Positions 24,292 through 33,485 of a DNA stretch of 64,000 bases are shown piece after piece. This stretch comes from Terrisporobacter othiniensis (GTDB lineage: Bacteria; Bacillota; Clostridia; Peptostreptococcales; Peptostreptococcaceae). The notes beneath the pieces were generated by a model. It searched no databases. It was not told the origin of the DNA and saw nothing but the letters and a program-made list of their open reading frames with translations. How positions within the stretch are numbered: the first letter of the stretch is position 1; every line of letters begins with the position of its first letter. A program made the position numbers and the translations under genes. The stretch is taken from positions 92,582-156,581 of the forward strand of contig NZ_JWHR01000109.1 of NCBI RefSeq assembly GCF_000808015.1, given 5' to 3'.

Positions 24292-26946
24292 TTGGACAAA
24301 AGATTAATAATTATAGATGGAAACTCGATAATAAATAGAGCATTTTATGCATTGCCAGATATGACAAATAGTGAAGGATTACATACTAATGCCATATATG
24401 GTTTTACTAGAATGTTATTTAAAATAATAGATGACTATAAGCCAACTCACATAAGTGTAGCTTTCGATATGAAAGCACCAACATTTAGGCATAAAGAATT
24501 TGCCGAGTACAAAGCAGGAAGAAAGAAAATGCCAGGTGAACTTGGTCAACAATTACAACCTTTAAAAGAATTATTAGATAAGTTTGACATACATAGAATG
24601 GAAATGGCAGGATATGAGGCTGACGATTTAATTGGTACAGTTTCAAAAATGGGAGAAGACAACGGCTTTAAAGTTTATATAGTTACAGGAGATAAGGATG
24701 CTATACAATTAGCATCAGACAAAATTACTACTCTGATAACTAAAAAAGGTGTAGGGGAAGTGGAAGAATATAACTATGATTCAGTTATAGAAAGATATGA
24801 AATGACTCCAACACAATTTATAGACCTAAAAGGACTAATGGGAGATAAATCAGATAATATACCAGGAGTTCCTGGAATAGGAGAAAAAACAGGGATAAAA
24901 CTTATAAAGGAATTTTCTTCAGTAGAAAACTTAATAGAAAACACTGAACAACTAAAGGGAAGCGTTAAGAAAAAGATAGAAGAAAATAAAGAGCAAGCTA
25001 TATTTAGTAAAAAACTAGCTACAATTATGAGAGATGTACCTATTGAAATAAGTTTAGAGGAATTAGCTTACGGAGATTATGATAAAAATGCAGTAATAGA
25101 GGAATTCAAAAAGTTTGGATTTAACACATTAATAAAGCAAGTTCTATCTATGGATTCAGGTAGTGAAGAGTGTTCAGTGGAAGAAAAGATAGAATTAAAC
25201 ATTGTTCCTTTAGAAAATGTAGAAGAGTTAAAAAGAGAAGTAGAAAAAACTAATAAATTATTTATAAAAACTGTAAAAAAAGTAGGAAACATATTAGATA
25301 AAAATATTTTATATGTATTTATAAGTACAAATGGAGAAGATATTTACTATTTAAGTGATGAAAAATTGGAATTAATAAAAGATCTTCTTATAAATGAAGA
25401 AATCAAGAAAATCGGCTACAATTTAAAAGATGATTACTTATCATTAAAATCATACAATATAAATATGAACAATATATTCTTCGATATAGCTATAGGTGAG
25501 TATTTAATAGATTCAAAATCATCAACTTCTTATGAATGTAGTGATATAGCAATGAAATATTTAACTAAAAAGATTAAATCAGAAGAAGAGATACTAGGTA
25601 AAGGTGCTAAAGCTAAGAAATTCCAAGACTTAGATATAGAAGAGTTGAGCACATATTTCGGAGAAATAATAAATATAGTTTATAATGTATACCCAATTAT
25701 GGAAAAAGCCTTTAAAGATATGGATATGGAATACTTATTCTATGATGTGGAAATGCCGTTAGTAGAAGTATTAGGATCTATGGAATACTGTGGTATGGCA
25801 GTGGACAAGAATCAACTTAATGAACTGGGAGATAAGTTCAAAAGTATAATTGCAAACTTAGAAGAAGAAATTTTCTCAATGGCAGGGGAAAAGTTTAATA
25901 TAAATTCTCCAAAACAATTGGGAGTTATATTATTTGAAAAACTTGAACTTCCAGTAGTTAAGAAAACTAAAACTGGATACTCAACTAATGCGGATGTATT
26001 AGAAAAACTTAGAGATAAACATGAGATAATAGACAAGATTACTGAATATAGACAAATAGTTAAGTTAAACTCAACATATGTGGAAGGATTAAGTAACATA
26101 ATCAACCCTATAAGTGGTAGAATTCATTCTTCATTTAATCAAACAATAACTACTACAGGAAGAATATCTTCTACTGAACCAAATTTACAAAACATACCTG
26201 TTAAAACTGAAATGGGTAGAGAAATAAGAAAAGTATTTATTGCAGATAATCACTGTAAATTAGTAGATGCAGATTACTCTCAAGTAGAGCTTAGAGTATT
26301 AGCTCATATGAGTGGAGATGAGCATATGATAGAAGCTTTCCAAAATGATATAGATATTCACTCAAAGACAGCATCTCAAATATTTGACGTGGATGTAAAT
26401 GAAGTTAACTCAAAGCAAAGAAGTGAAGCTAAAGCTATAAACTTTGGTATAGTATATGGAAAAACTGATTTTGGTTTATCTCAAGATTTAAATATACCAG
26501 TGCCACAGGCTAAAGCTTATATAGAAAGTTATTTTGCAAATTATGACAAAATTAAAGTATTTATGGATGATGCAATAAAAAATGCAACAGACAATGGATA
26601 TGCTTTAACTATTTTCAATAGAAGAAGATATATACCAGAAATAAATTCAAGTAATTTTATGGTTAGAAATCAAGGAAAGAGATTCGCTATGAATGCTCCT
26701 ATCCAAGGAAGTGCAGCTGATATTATAAAAATAGCTATGGTAAATGTCTATAATAGATTAAAAGATGAGCAACTTAAATCAAAACTAATATTACAAGTAC
26801 ACGATGAGCTTATTGTTGAAGCTGTAGATGAAGAGATAGAAGATGTATGTAAAATAGTAAAAGAAGAAATGGAATCAGCAGTTAATTTACAAGTACACTT
26901 GGATGTAGATTTAAATGTTGGAGATTCATGGTATGAAACTAAGTAG
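24292..26946 (+). CDS. polA: DNA polymerase I
   Basis: Replication and repair polymerase that removes RNA primers and fills gaps. The 884-residue protein has a 5'-3' exonuclease (about 1-290; IIDGNSIINRAFYAL, YKAGRKKMP, GDKSDNIPGVPGIGEKT). A middle domain (about 310-490) lacks the DxE exonuclease motif, so proofreading is probably lost, as in other Gram-positive Pol I. The polymerase (about 500-884) has TGRISSTEPNLQNIP, DYSQVELRVLAH, KAINFGIVYG and QVHDEL. The start is TTG at 24292, preceded by AGGAGTGA; the longer frame from 24202 is non-coding-like. coaE follows 8 nt downstream. Confidence 0.96.
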   Translation: MDKRLIIIDGNSIINRAFYALPDMTNSEGLHTNAIYGFTRMLFKIIDDYKPTHISVAFDMKAPTFRHKEFAEYKAGRKKMPGELGQQLQPLKELLDKFDIHRMEMAGYEADDLIGTVSKMGEDNGFKVYIVTGDKDAIQLASDKITTLITKKGVGEVEEYNYDSVIERYEMTPTQFIDLKGLMGDKSDNIPGVPGIGEKTGIKLIKEFSSVENLIENTEQLKGSVKKKIEENKEQAIFSKKLATIMRDVPIEISLEELAYGDYDKNAVIEEFKKFGFNTLIKQVLSMDSGSEECSVEEKIELNIVPLENVEELKREVEKTNKLFIKTVKKVGNILDKNILYVFISTNGEDIYYLSDEKLELIKDLLINEEIKKIGYNLKDDYLSLKSYNINMNNIFFDIAIGEYLIDSKSSTSYECSDIAMKYLTKKIKSEEEILGKGAKAKKFQDLDIEELSTYFGEIINIVYNVYPIMEKAFKDMDMEYLFYDVEMPLVEVLGSMEYCGMAVDKNQLNELGDKFKSIIANLEEEIFSMAGEKFNINSPKQLGVILFEKLELPVVKKTKTGYSTNADVLEKLRDKHEIIDKITEYRQIVKLNSTYVEGLSNIINPISGRIHSSFNQTITTTGRISSTEPNLQNIPVKTEMGREIRKVFIADNHCKLVDADYSQVELRVLAHMSGDEHMIEAFQNDIDIHSKTASQIFDVDVNEVNSKQRSEAKAINFGIVYGKTDFGLSQDLNIPVPQAKAYIESYFANYDKIKVFMDDAIKNATDNGYALTIFNRRRYIPEINSSNFMVRNQGKRFAMNAPIQGSAADIIKIAMVNVYNRLKDEQLKSKLILQVHDELIVEAVDEEIEDVCKIVKEEMESAVNLQVHLDVDLNVGDSWYETK

Positions 26947-26954
26947 GTGAAATT

Positions 26955-27557
26955 ATGCTTATTTTGGGATTGACTGGAAATATTGGTTGTGGAAAAAGTA
27001 GTTTATCAACAATATTTAGTGAAGAAAATATAGATATAGTCGATGCAGATATTATTGCGCGACAAATTTATGATGATGAAAAATTACTCCAAAAAGTATA
27101 TTATACTTTTGGAACTGATATAAAAAATGAAGATGGTTCTTTGAATAGAAAAGCTTTAGGAAGAATAGTTTTCAATGATGATGAAAAACTAATTCAGCTT
27201 AATAAGCTAACTCATCCGATCATAAGGCAAAATGTAAGTGATCAGATTGATGAGTATAAAAAGCAAAATAAAGAAATAGTAGTATTAGATGCCGCATTAC
27301 TTATTGAATCAGATTATTTAAATTTTATTGATAAATTACTAGTAGTTACTTGTAATGAAGACATACAAATTGAAAGAATAAAAAAAAGAGATAATTGTTC
27401 TACTGAGGAAGCACTTAGTAGAATAAAATCTCAAATGAGTCAAGAAAATAAAGTAAAATATGCAGATTATGTAATAGATAATTCGGGTACAATTGACGAG
27501 TTAAAAAACAAGGCTTTTATATTTTTGAATTATATAAAGGAGAAGTGGAGTGTATAA
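26955..27557 (+). CDS. coaE: Dephospho-CoA kinase
   Basis: Catalyses the last step of coenzyme A synthesis, phosphorylating the 3'-hydroxyl of dephospho-CoA with ATP. The 200-residue P-loop kinase shows GLTGNIGCGKSS (5-16), DADIIAR, the LTHPIIR lid segment and LDAALLIES. It sits between polA and a lytic transglycosylase gene, a conserved firmicute arrangement. Its stop codon overlaps the start of the next gene by 8 nt. Confidence 0.95.
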   Translation: MLILGLTGNIGCGKSSLSTIFSEENIDIVDADIIARQIYDDEKLLQKVYYTFGTDIKNEDGSLNRKALGRIVFNDDEKLIQLNKLTHPIIRQNVSDQIDEYKKQNKEIVVLDAALLIESDYLNFIDKLLVVTCNEDIQIERIKKRDNCSTEEALSRIKSQMSQENKVKYADYVIDNSGTIDELKNKAFIFLNYIKEKWSV

Positions 27558-28107
27558 GAAAAGTATTTTAATCTTATCTGTTATTATAATCTTAGGCGGA
27601 ACAATTTATTTAGAAGGTGGTAGAATAAAAACTTTACTCTACCCTAAAAAGTACTCTGCATATGTAGAAAAATATGCAGAGGAATATAATCTAGATGAAA
27701 ATTTAGTTTATAGTATTATAAAAGCAGAAAGTAAATTTAATGAAAAAGCATTATCACGCAGAGGTGCAAAAGGTTTGATGCAAATTGCGGATATTACAAG
27801 AGATTGGGCAATAGAAGAATTAGAGCTAAATGATGATATAGATATATATGATCCGGAAACTAACATAAGAGTAGGTTGTTGGTATCTGAACACTTTATAT
27901 AAAGAGTTCGGAAAAACAGAGTTAGTTATTGCAGCATATAATGGTGGTTCTGGAAATGTGAAAAAATGGTTGGGTGATGAAGAATATAGTAATGATGGAG
28001 AAAACTTACATACAATACCTTTTTTAGAAACAGATAGATATATAACAAAAGTAAAGAAATATTATGAACAATATAATATGTTATACAGCGAGGAAGGAAG
28101 GAACTAA
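27550..28107 (+). CDS. Membrane-anchored lytic transglycosylase (SLT domain)
   Basis: A 185-residue murein lytic transglycosylase that cleaves peptidoglycan glycan strands to 1,6-anhydro products. It has an N-terminal signal anchor (about 4-20) and an SLT domain with catalytic E60 (IIKAESKFN), then GAKGLMQI, NIRVGCWYL and AAYNGGSGNVKKW. The start is GTG, overlapping the coaE end. The stop overlaps the ATG of the next gene, so coaE, this gene and the lipoprotein gene are translationally coupled. Confidence 0.93.
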   Translation: MYKKSILILSVIIILGGTIYLEGGRIKTLLYPKKYSAYVEKYAEEYNLDENLVYSIIKAESKFNEKALSRRGAKGLMQIADITRDWAIEELELNDDIDIYDPETNIRVGCWYLNTLYKEFGKTELVIAAYNGGSGNVKKWLGDEEYSNDGENLHTIPFLETDRYITKVKKYYEQYNMLYSEEGRN

Positions 28108-29786
28108 TGAAGAAAAAATTAATAAAACTTCTAGCAATAGTTTTAACCATAGTTCTGGGAACTGTAGGATGTGCCAAAGAAAATAAAAATGAAGATAGTA
28201 ATGAAGAAATAAACGAGTATAATATTCAAGAGTCAAATTATATTCACTTAACAATGTTATTTCCAAAGACTATAAATCCTATATTAAACAGAGATAAATC
28301 AGTGGGTTATATAATGAATTTAATTTATGATGGTTTATTCGAAATTGATGAAAACTATAACGTTGAACCAAGACTAGTTGAAACGTATACAAAGTCTTCA
28401 GATGGTAAAAGTATAAATATTAAATTAAAGTCAGATGCCACTTGGCATAATAATAAAGAACTAACATCTAGTGATGTTAATTTTACTGTAGACTTAATTA
28501 AAAAAATTAAAGATAATCCTTATTCAGACTTAGTTGGAAATATTAAATCTATACAAATAAATGATAGTAAGAATTTTACCATTAATTTGAATGAGAATGA
28601 TCCTTTTATAATAGAAAAGTTGACATTTCCAATTGTTTCAAAGGATAAATTAAGTAGCTTAAAAACTGATGAAGTAAATAAGTATAAGAATAATCTTTTA
28701 GGTAATGGACCTTATAAAATAAAAGAGTATGTAGATAGACAATACATGATACTTGAAAGAAATGAAAAGTACTTTGGAGATTTACCAGAGAATAGAAAAG
28801 AAATTTTTGTGAAAATGGTACCTGATAAGGAATCACAAACGGAGATGGTACTTTCATTAGATAGTGATATTGCTAGTGTAACTTTATCAGAATTAAGTAA
28901 GTTTGAGAAGAAAAAAGAGTTTAATATAACTAATTATGAAGGTAGAAATTATGAGATGGTTATATTCAATTATGATAATGAGTTTTTGAATGATGTTAAT
29001 TTTAGAAAGGCTATAATATCAGCAATAGATAGAAAACAACTTTTAAAAGAAGCTTATGTAGATAACGCAACTTTATCACATTTTCCTCTTAATACAACAA
29101 GTAAATACTATAATAAAGATATTAAAGATTTAGATTATAATAAAGAAAATGCAATAAAGTATTTAACAGAGGCACTAAAATCAGTAAATGAGTCTTTAGA
29201 ATCACAAAAACAAACTGATGCTAGTAAACAGAGTTCACAAGATTTACAAGGAGTAATAGAGGATAATTCTACTGGTATTTCTTCTAATTCAGAACTTTCA
29301 AGAAAAGACATGAAAGAAATGCTAAAGCAAATAGAGTTAAATATAGTAGTTTCAGCTGAAAATGGTGAGAGAATAAAAGTAGCTAATACTATAAAACAAA
29401 ACTTATCATCAATAGGAATTAAAAGTGTTGTAAAAGAACTAAATGAGAAAGATTTAGCTAAAGCGCTTAATTCTAAAGAATATGATTTAGCAGTGGTTGG
29501 ATATTCATTATCAAGCATTCCTGATGCTAGAGGAATATTAGAATCATGTAATATAAAGGATAAACAATTTTTAACTTATATTAAATCTTTAGGAAATTCT
29601 AAATCAGAGGATGAAACTAAAAAAGTATATGATCAAATTCAAAAATATGTGGTTGAAAAAGGATTATTTATATCTTTAGGGATATTAGATAATTTTATAG
29701 TATCTAATAAAAGACTTGAAGGAAAAATTTATCCAAATGATTTTGATATTTATAAAGGAATTTCAAATTTACAAATGAGTAAATAA
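28107..29786 (+). CDS. Peptide/solute-binding lipoprotein (SBP family 5)
   Basis: A 559-residue extracytoplasmic binding lipoprotein of the OppA/DppA type. The lipobox LGTVGC places the lipid-modified Cys at 22. Family motifs include IMNLIYDGLFEID, LKSDATWHNNKELTSSDVNFT and NVNFRKAIISAIDR-like DVNFRKAIISAIDR. A Ser/Gln/Asn-rich insertion (about 350-395) is unusual. No permease or ATPase gene accompanies it; instead it ends the polA-coaE-transglycosylase transcript. It may share a transporter encoded elsewhere, or act in cell-wall peptide recycling together with the transglycosylase. The second idea is inference. Confidence 0.88.
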   Translation: MKKKLIKLLAIVLTIVLGTVGCAKENKNEDSNEEINEYNIQESNYIHLTMLFPKTINPILNRDKSVGYIMNLIYDGLFEIDENYNVEPRLVETYTKSSDGKSINIKLKSDATWHNNKELTSSDVNFTVDLIKKIKDNPYSDLVGNIKSIQINDSKNFTINLNENDPFIIEKLTFPIVSKDKLSSLKTDEVNKYKNNLLGNGPYKIKEYVDRQYMILERNEKYFGDLPENRKEIFVKMVPDKESQTEMVLSLDSDIASVTLSELSKFEKKKEFNITNYEGRNYEMVIFNYDNEFLNDVNFRKAIISAIDRKQLLKEAYVDNATLSHFPLNTTSKYYNKDIKDLDYNKENAIKYLTEALKSVNESLESQKQTDASKQSSQDLQGVIEDNSTGISSNSELSRKDMKEMLKQIELNIVVSAENGERIKVANTIKQNLSSIGIKSVVKELNEKDLAKALNSKEYDLAVVGYSLSSIPDARGILESCNIKDKQFLTYIKSLGNSKSEDETKKVYDQIQKYVVEKGLFISLGILDNFIVSNKRLEGKIYPNDFDIYKGISNLQMSK

Positions 29787-29815
29787 GCGAATTTACTAAT
29801 AGGAGGAATAACTAC

Positions 29816-30028
29816 ATGAAAAGAAAGTTATCTATTGAAGGGATGAAATGCAGCCATTGTGTTGGCAACTTAACAGATGTTCTAACAGAGGATATTGAAG
29901 GTGTAGAAGTTTTAGAAGTTAATCTAGATGGAAAATATGCTATCGTTGATATGGATGATAGTGTAGATATTGATAAAGTTAAAGCATTAATAGAAGATCT
30001 AGGTTTTAACTTAATAGGTGTAGAATAA
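29816..30028 (+). CDS. Heavy-metal-associated (CopZ-like) protein
   Basis: A 70-residue ferredoxin-like metallochaperone fold with the metal-binding motif GMKCSHC (C12, C15). The domain fits transfer of Cu(I) or a similar thiophilic ion to a P-type ATPase, but none is encoded nearby. The start ATG follows AGGAGG. It is 29 nt after the binding-protein gene and has its own terminator. Confidence 0.88.
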   Translation: MKRKLSIEGMKCSHCVGNLTDVLTEDIEGVEVLEVNLDGKYAIVDMDDSVDIDKVKALIEDLGFNLIGVE

Positions 30029-30086
30029 AATTCAAACTAAATAATCTAAATTAATTAGTATAAATCAACTTATATTTAATTAAAGT

Positions 30087-30121
30087 AAAAAAAGGAATAT
30101 TTTTATAATATTCCTTTTTTC
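30087..30121 (+). terminator. Terminator of the CopZ-like gene
   Basis: GGAATATT (30094-30101) pairs with AATATTCC (30107-30114), extended by A-run/T-run pairing. Confidence 0.85.
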
Positions 30122-30142
30122 TATTTTTAAAAATCTATAAAA

Positions 30143-30171
30143 TTGTATTTGAAAGATAAGTAATTTATAAT
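30143..30171 (+). promoter_or_regulatory. ilvE promoter
   Basis: TTGTAT (30143-30148) and TATAAT (30166-30171) with a 17-bp spacer, 37 bp before the ilvE start codon. Confidence 0.65.
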
Positions 30172-30207
30172 AGATATAAATTTAAAAATAGATTTAGGAG
30201 TGGTAAT

Positions 30208-31257
30208 ATGGGAAATACAAATCTAGATTGGGAAAACTTAGGGTTTGATTATAGACAAACCGCTAAAAGATATGTATCTAATTATGAGCATGGTACTTGG
30301 GATGAAGGTGTTTTAACAGAGGATTCTAATGTGGTAATTAATGAATGTGCAGGGGTTTTACAATATGCACAAACTTGTTTTGAAGGATTAAAAGCTTATA
30401 GAACAGAAGATGGTAAAGTAGTTATATTTAGACCAGATCTTAATGCTGAGCGTTTAGCAGATTCAGCAACAAGATTATATATGCCGGTAGTTTCAGAAGA
30501 GAAATTCTTAGATGCAGTAGAGAAAACTGTTTTAGCAAATATTGATTTTGTTCCGCCATATGGTAGTGGAGGAACATTATACATAAGACCATATATATTT
30601 GGAAGTGGTGCAGTAATAGGTGTAAAACCAGATACTAAATTCCAGTTTAGAGTATTTACAACACCTGTTGGACCATACTTCAAAGGTGGGGTTAAGCCAC
30701 TTAGTATATGTGTAAGTGATTTTGATAGAGCAGCACCGCATGGTACAGGTCACGTTAAAGCTGGACTTAACTATGCAATGAGTTTACATGCTCTTCAGGT
30801 TGCTCATGAAAATGGATTTGATGAAAATATGTATTTAGACGCAGCAACAAGAACAAAGGTAGAAGAAACAGGTGGAGCAAACTTTATATTTGTAACAAAA
30901 GATAATAAAATAGTTACACCGAAATCTGATACTATACTTCCATCAATAACTCGTCGTTCTTTAATGTATGTTGCTAAAGAATATCTTGGACTAGAAGTAG
31001 AAGAGAGAGAAGTACATGTTGAAGAATTAAAAGATTTTGTAGAATGCGCATTATGTGGAACTGCAGCTGTTTTATCGCCAGTTGGAAAAGTCACTAACAA
31101 AGATGAAGTAATATGTTTTGCGAATGGTACAACTGAAATGGGGCCAATTTGTAAAAAATTATATGACACATTAACGGGAATACAAATGGGTAAAATAGAA
31201 GCTCCAGAAGGTTGGATAAGAGTAATAGCAGATACAACAGCTAAAGTTAGTGAATAG
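30208..31257 (+). CDS. ilvE: Branched-chain amino acid aminotransferase
   Basis: PLP enzyme that interconverts leucine, isoleucine and valine with their 2-oxo acids. In these anaerobes it works in both biosynthesis and Stickland-type amino-acid degradation. The 349-residue fold-type IV protein is of the longer BCAT type. The PLP lysine is K184 (GHVKAGLNYA), with YAQTCFEGLKAYR, RPYIFGSGAVIGV and EETGGANFIFV also visible. The start ATG follows AGGAGTG. It is monocistronic, with its own promoter and terminator. Confidence 0.96.
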   Translation: MGNTNLDWENLGFDYRQTAKRYVSNYEHGTWDEGVLTEDSNVVINECAGVLQYAQTCFEGLKAYRTEDGKVVIFRPDLNAERLADSATRLYMPVVSEEKFLDAVEKTVLANIDFVPPYGSGGTLYIRPYIFGSGAVIGVKPDTKFQFRVFTTPVGPYFKGGVKPLSICVSDFDRAAPHGTGHVKAGLNYAMSLHALQVAHENGFDENMYLDAATRTKVEETGGANFIFVTKDNKIVTPKSDTILPSITRRSLMYVAKEYLGLEVEEREVHVEELKDFVECALCGTAAVLSPVGKVTNKDEVICFANGTTEMGPICKKLYDTLTGIQMGKIEAPEGWIRVIADTTAKVSE

Positions 31258-31270
31258 AAAATAATTTAAG

Positions 31271-31302
31271 ATACCTAGAGAATTTCTCTAGGTATTTTTT
31301 TG
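31271..31302 (+). terminator. Terminator of ilvE
   Basis: ATACCTAGAG (31271-31280) pairs with CTCTAGGTAT (31286-31295), followed by TTTTTTT. Confidence 0.88.
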
Positions 31303-31380
31303 TACAAAATAGTAGGTTAGAAATTATTTAATGATTTACTTGTAACTTATGTATAAAAAACTATACCTTAGGCAGAGTTA

Positions 31381-31410
31381 TTGATATTATATTCTTTAAG
31401 AATATATAAT
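31381..31410 (+). promoter_or_regulatory. Promoter of the LytTR two-component operon
   Basis: TTGATA (31381-31386) and TATAAT (31405-31410) are 18 bp apart, with a small palindrome ATTCTTTAAGAAT in the spacer. It lies 31 bp before the response-regulator start. Confidence 0.6.
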
Positions 31411-31440
31411 GAAAATAAGTAAGGGGAGAGAAAATTATAG

Positions 31441-32157
31441 ATGATTAAAATAGCTATTTGTGATGATGATTTAATCACTCTTAATCATACAAAAGAAATA
31501 ATAGAAAATTACAAAAAAAAAGATTTGCAAGTATACTCATATAAAAGTGGAGAAGGACTATTAAATAGTGAAGATAAGTTTGACATTATATTTTTAGATA
31601 TAGATATGGATGGAATTAATGGTATAGAAGCAGCTAAAAGAATTAGAGTATATGATAAGAAAGTAAAAATAATTTATGTTACAAACTATACAGATTATAC
31701 ATCTTCTGCATTTAGTGTTCACGCTTTTGGATATTTGGTAAAACCAATTAAAGAATCAGATCTTCATGATCAACTCGATGAAGCTTTATTATATATGAAA
31801 GAAGATGAGGAATGCGTTGTAGAGTTCATTACTGAAGAGGGGGTAGTAAGAATAGACATAAAGAAAATATATTACTTTGAATATGTAGCTAGAAAGATAT
31901 CTATGAAAACAAGCGAAAAAACTTATATAATAAGAGAAAAAATTTCGGTTATAAATGACAAAATGAAAGAATTTGGTTTTGAAATGCCACATAAAAGCTT
32001 TGTGGTGAATTTGTATAATGTAAAATCTGTCAAAGGTTATGATGTATATATGATGGATGAAAGTATAGTGCCTTTATCCCAGAAGAAATCAAGTGAATTT
32101 AGAAGTGCTCTCAATGTTTATCTTGGTAATCATATTGAGAAACAGATAAGGGGGTAA
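31441..32157 (+). CDS. LytTR-family response regulator (AgrA/VirR-like)
   Basis: A 238-residue two-domain regulator. Residues 1-120 are a receiver domain with the acidic pocket ICDDD (8-10), phospho-acceptor D53 (FLDIDMDG), YVTNY and LVKPI. Residues 135-238 are a LytTR DNA-binding domain (IYYFEYVARK, MPHKSFVVNLYNVKSV, IVPLSQKKS). LytTR regulators typically control quorum-sensing, bacteriocin or surface genes. The start ATG has a weak GGGGAGAG upstream. It is first in a four-gene operon; the kinase frame overlaps or directly follows its stop codon. Confidence 0.93.
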   Translation: MIKIAICDDDLITLNHTKEIIENYKKKDLQVYSYKSGEGLLNSEDKFDIIFLDIDMDGINGIEAAKRIRVYDKKVKIIYVTNYTDYTSSAFSVHAFGYLVKPIKESDLHDQLDEALLYMKEDEECVVEFITEEGVVRIDIKKIYYFEYVARKISMKTSEKTYIIREKISVINDKMKEFGFEMPHKSFVVNLYNVKSVKGYDVYMMDESIVPLSQKKSSEFRSALNVYLGNHIEKQIRG

Positions 32158-33467
32158 TTGAGATTAATAATTATATTGATATAGTTGCATACTTAATATT
32201 ACCGATTATAGGAAATATGTTTATTGTTTATGCTTGCTTTGATTTTATGAAAAAAGTAGATAGGAATATATACAGAAAAAATATAATTTATATATCATCA
32301 TTTCTATTGTTTAACATTGTATTAGTATTGGCTTCCATGTCAGGGAGTTTTATAATCAATACGATTACTTTTCTGAGTGGAATATTGTTAATAGGTTATT
32401 TTCTTTATAATAATTCAAAGCTCTATTTATTATATTACTGTATATTTGCACTTTGTTTTCTTTTTGTAGATTTTCTAGTTAGTTATTTTATATCCTTTGC
32501 AATAACTTATGGAAAAATTTATTTTGCAAGTTTAGCTTATTTACAAATAACAGTTATATTTTTACTTAGGATTATAGAATATGTTTACATAAAGCTTTTT
32601 ACAAATTTTATAAATAGATGTGAGGCAAAAGTTATAAATAAACTTCAAAGTTTCACATTTTTAGTTATCCCTTTATTTAGTGTAATTTATATACTTACCT
32701 TAGTTTATTTATTACAGTTATATGCAGGTTTTGAAGAAAGTATTTTATTGCTTGTAAACGTGATTTTGGTATTGATTTTAAATATATATGTTACTCATAT
32801 TTTTGATGCTATATCAAAGAATAATACTTTGAAAAATGAAGTTAAACTGTACCATCAGCAAAGTGAATTGCAGCACAAGTATTATGATAATTTGGAAAGT
32901 AAGTACAAAGAATCTAGGAAGCTAATTCACGATATAAGAAATCACTTACAATCCATAGAAAGGTTATATGAAAATAAAGAACAAGATTTGGCTAAAAAGT
33001 ATACAACAGATGTTCATTTAATGCTTAATGAATTAAATCAAAAATATTATACAAGTAATAGGATATTAAATATTATATTAAATGATAAATATCAAATCAT
33101 AAAAAGCACTAATATAAGTTTTGATTGTAAAATAGGGGACATAAATCTTGATTTTATGAGAGAAATAGACATAACTACAATATTTGCAAATCTTTTAGAC
33201 AATTCTATTGAAGCTGCGAAGAAAGTAGAAGACAACCGATATATAAAGTTTCATCTTAATAAATTTAATGATTTTATAGTCATAAATATAATAAACTCCA
33301 TGAAAGATAAACCAATTATGAAAAATAAAAAAATTAAAAGTACTAAGGTTAATCATGAAGGGTTGGGGATTGAAAATATAAGAAAAACTTTAGAAAAATA
33401 TGAAGGAAGTTTAGGTATTGATTTTGATGATTATGAATTTAAAGTTAATATTGTAATTCCAAATTAA
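32157..33467 (+). CDS. GHKL sensor histidine kinase (AgrC-like)
   Basis: Membrane sensor with about six to seven hydrophobic helices in the first 200 residues, then a coiled linker and a GHKL kinase. Counted from the internal ATG 32217, the phospho-acceptor His is H238 (LIHDIRNHLQS), the N-box is LLDNSIEAA (about 326-334) and the G-box HEGLGIENI is near 380. The ATG at 32217 would cut the first membrane helix. The open frame continues upstream (INNYIDIVAYLILPIIGN) to an ATT at 32157 beside AAGGGGG, so either a rare ATT start or a small frameshift at the 5' end is implied. Peptide-pheromone sensing is the family's usual role. Confidence 0.85.
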   Translation: MEINNYIDIVAYLILPIIGNMFIVYACFDFMKKVDRNIYRKNIIYISSFLLFNIVLVLASMSGSFIINTITFLSGILLIGYFLYNNSKLYLLYYCIFALCFLFVDFLVSYFISFAITYGKIYFASLAYLQITVIFLLRIIEYVYIKLFTNFINRCEAKVINKLQSFTFLVIPLFSVIYILTLVYLLQLYAGFEESILLLVNVILVLILNIYVTHIFDAISKNNTLKNEVKLYHQQSELQHKYYDNLESKYKESRKLIHDIRNHLQSIERLYENKEQDLAKKYTTDVHLMLNELNQKYYTSNRILNIILNDKYQIIKSTNISFDCKIGDINLDFMREIDITTIFANLLDNSIEAAKKVEDNRYIKFHLNKFNDFIVINIINSMKDKPIMKNKKIKSTKVNHEGLGIENIRKTLEKYEGSLGIDFDDYEFKVNIVIPN

Positions 33468-33485
33468 AAATTGGGAAGTGGGAAA

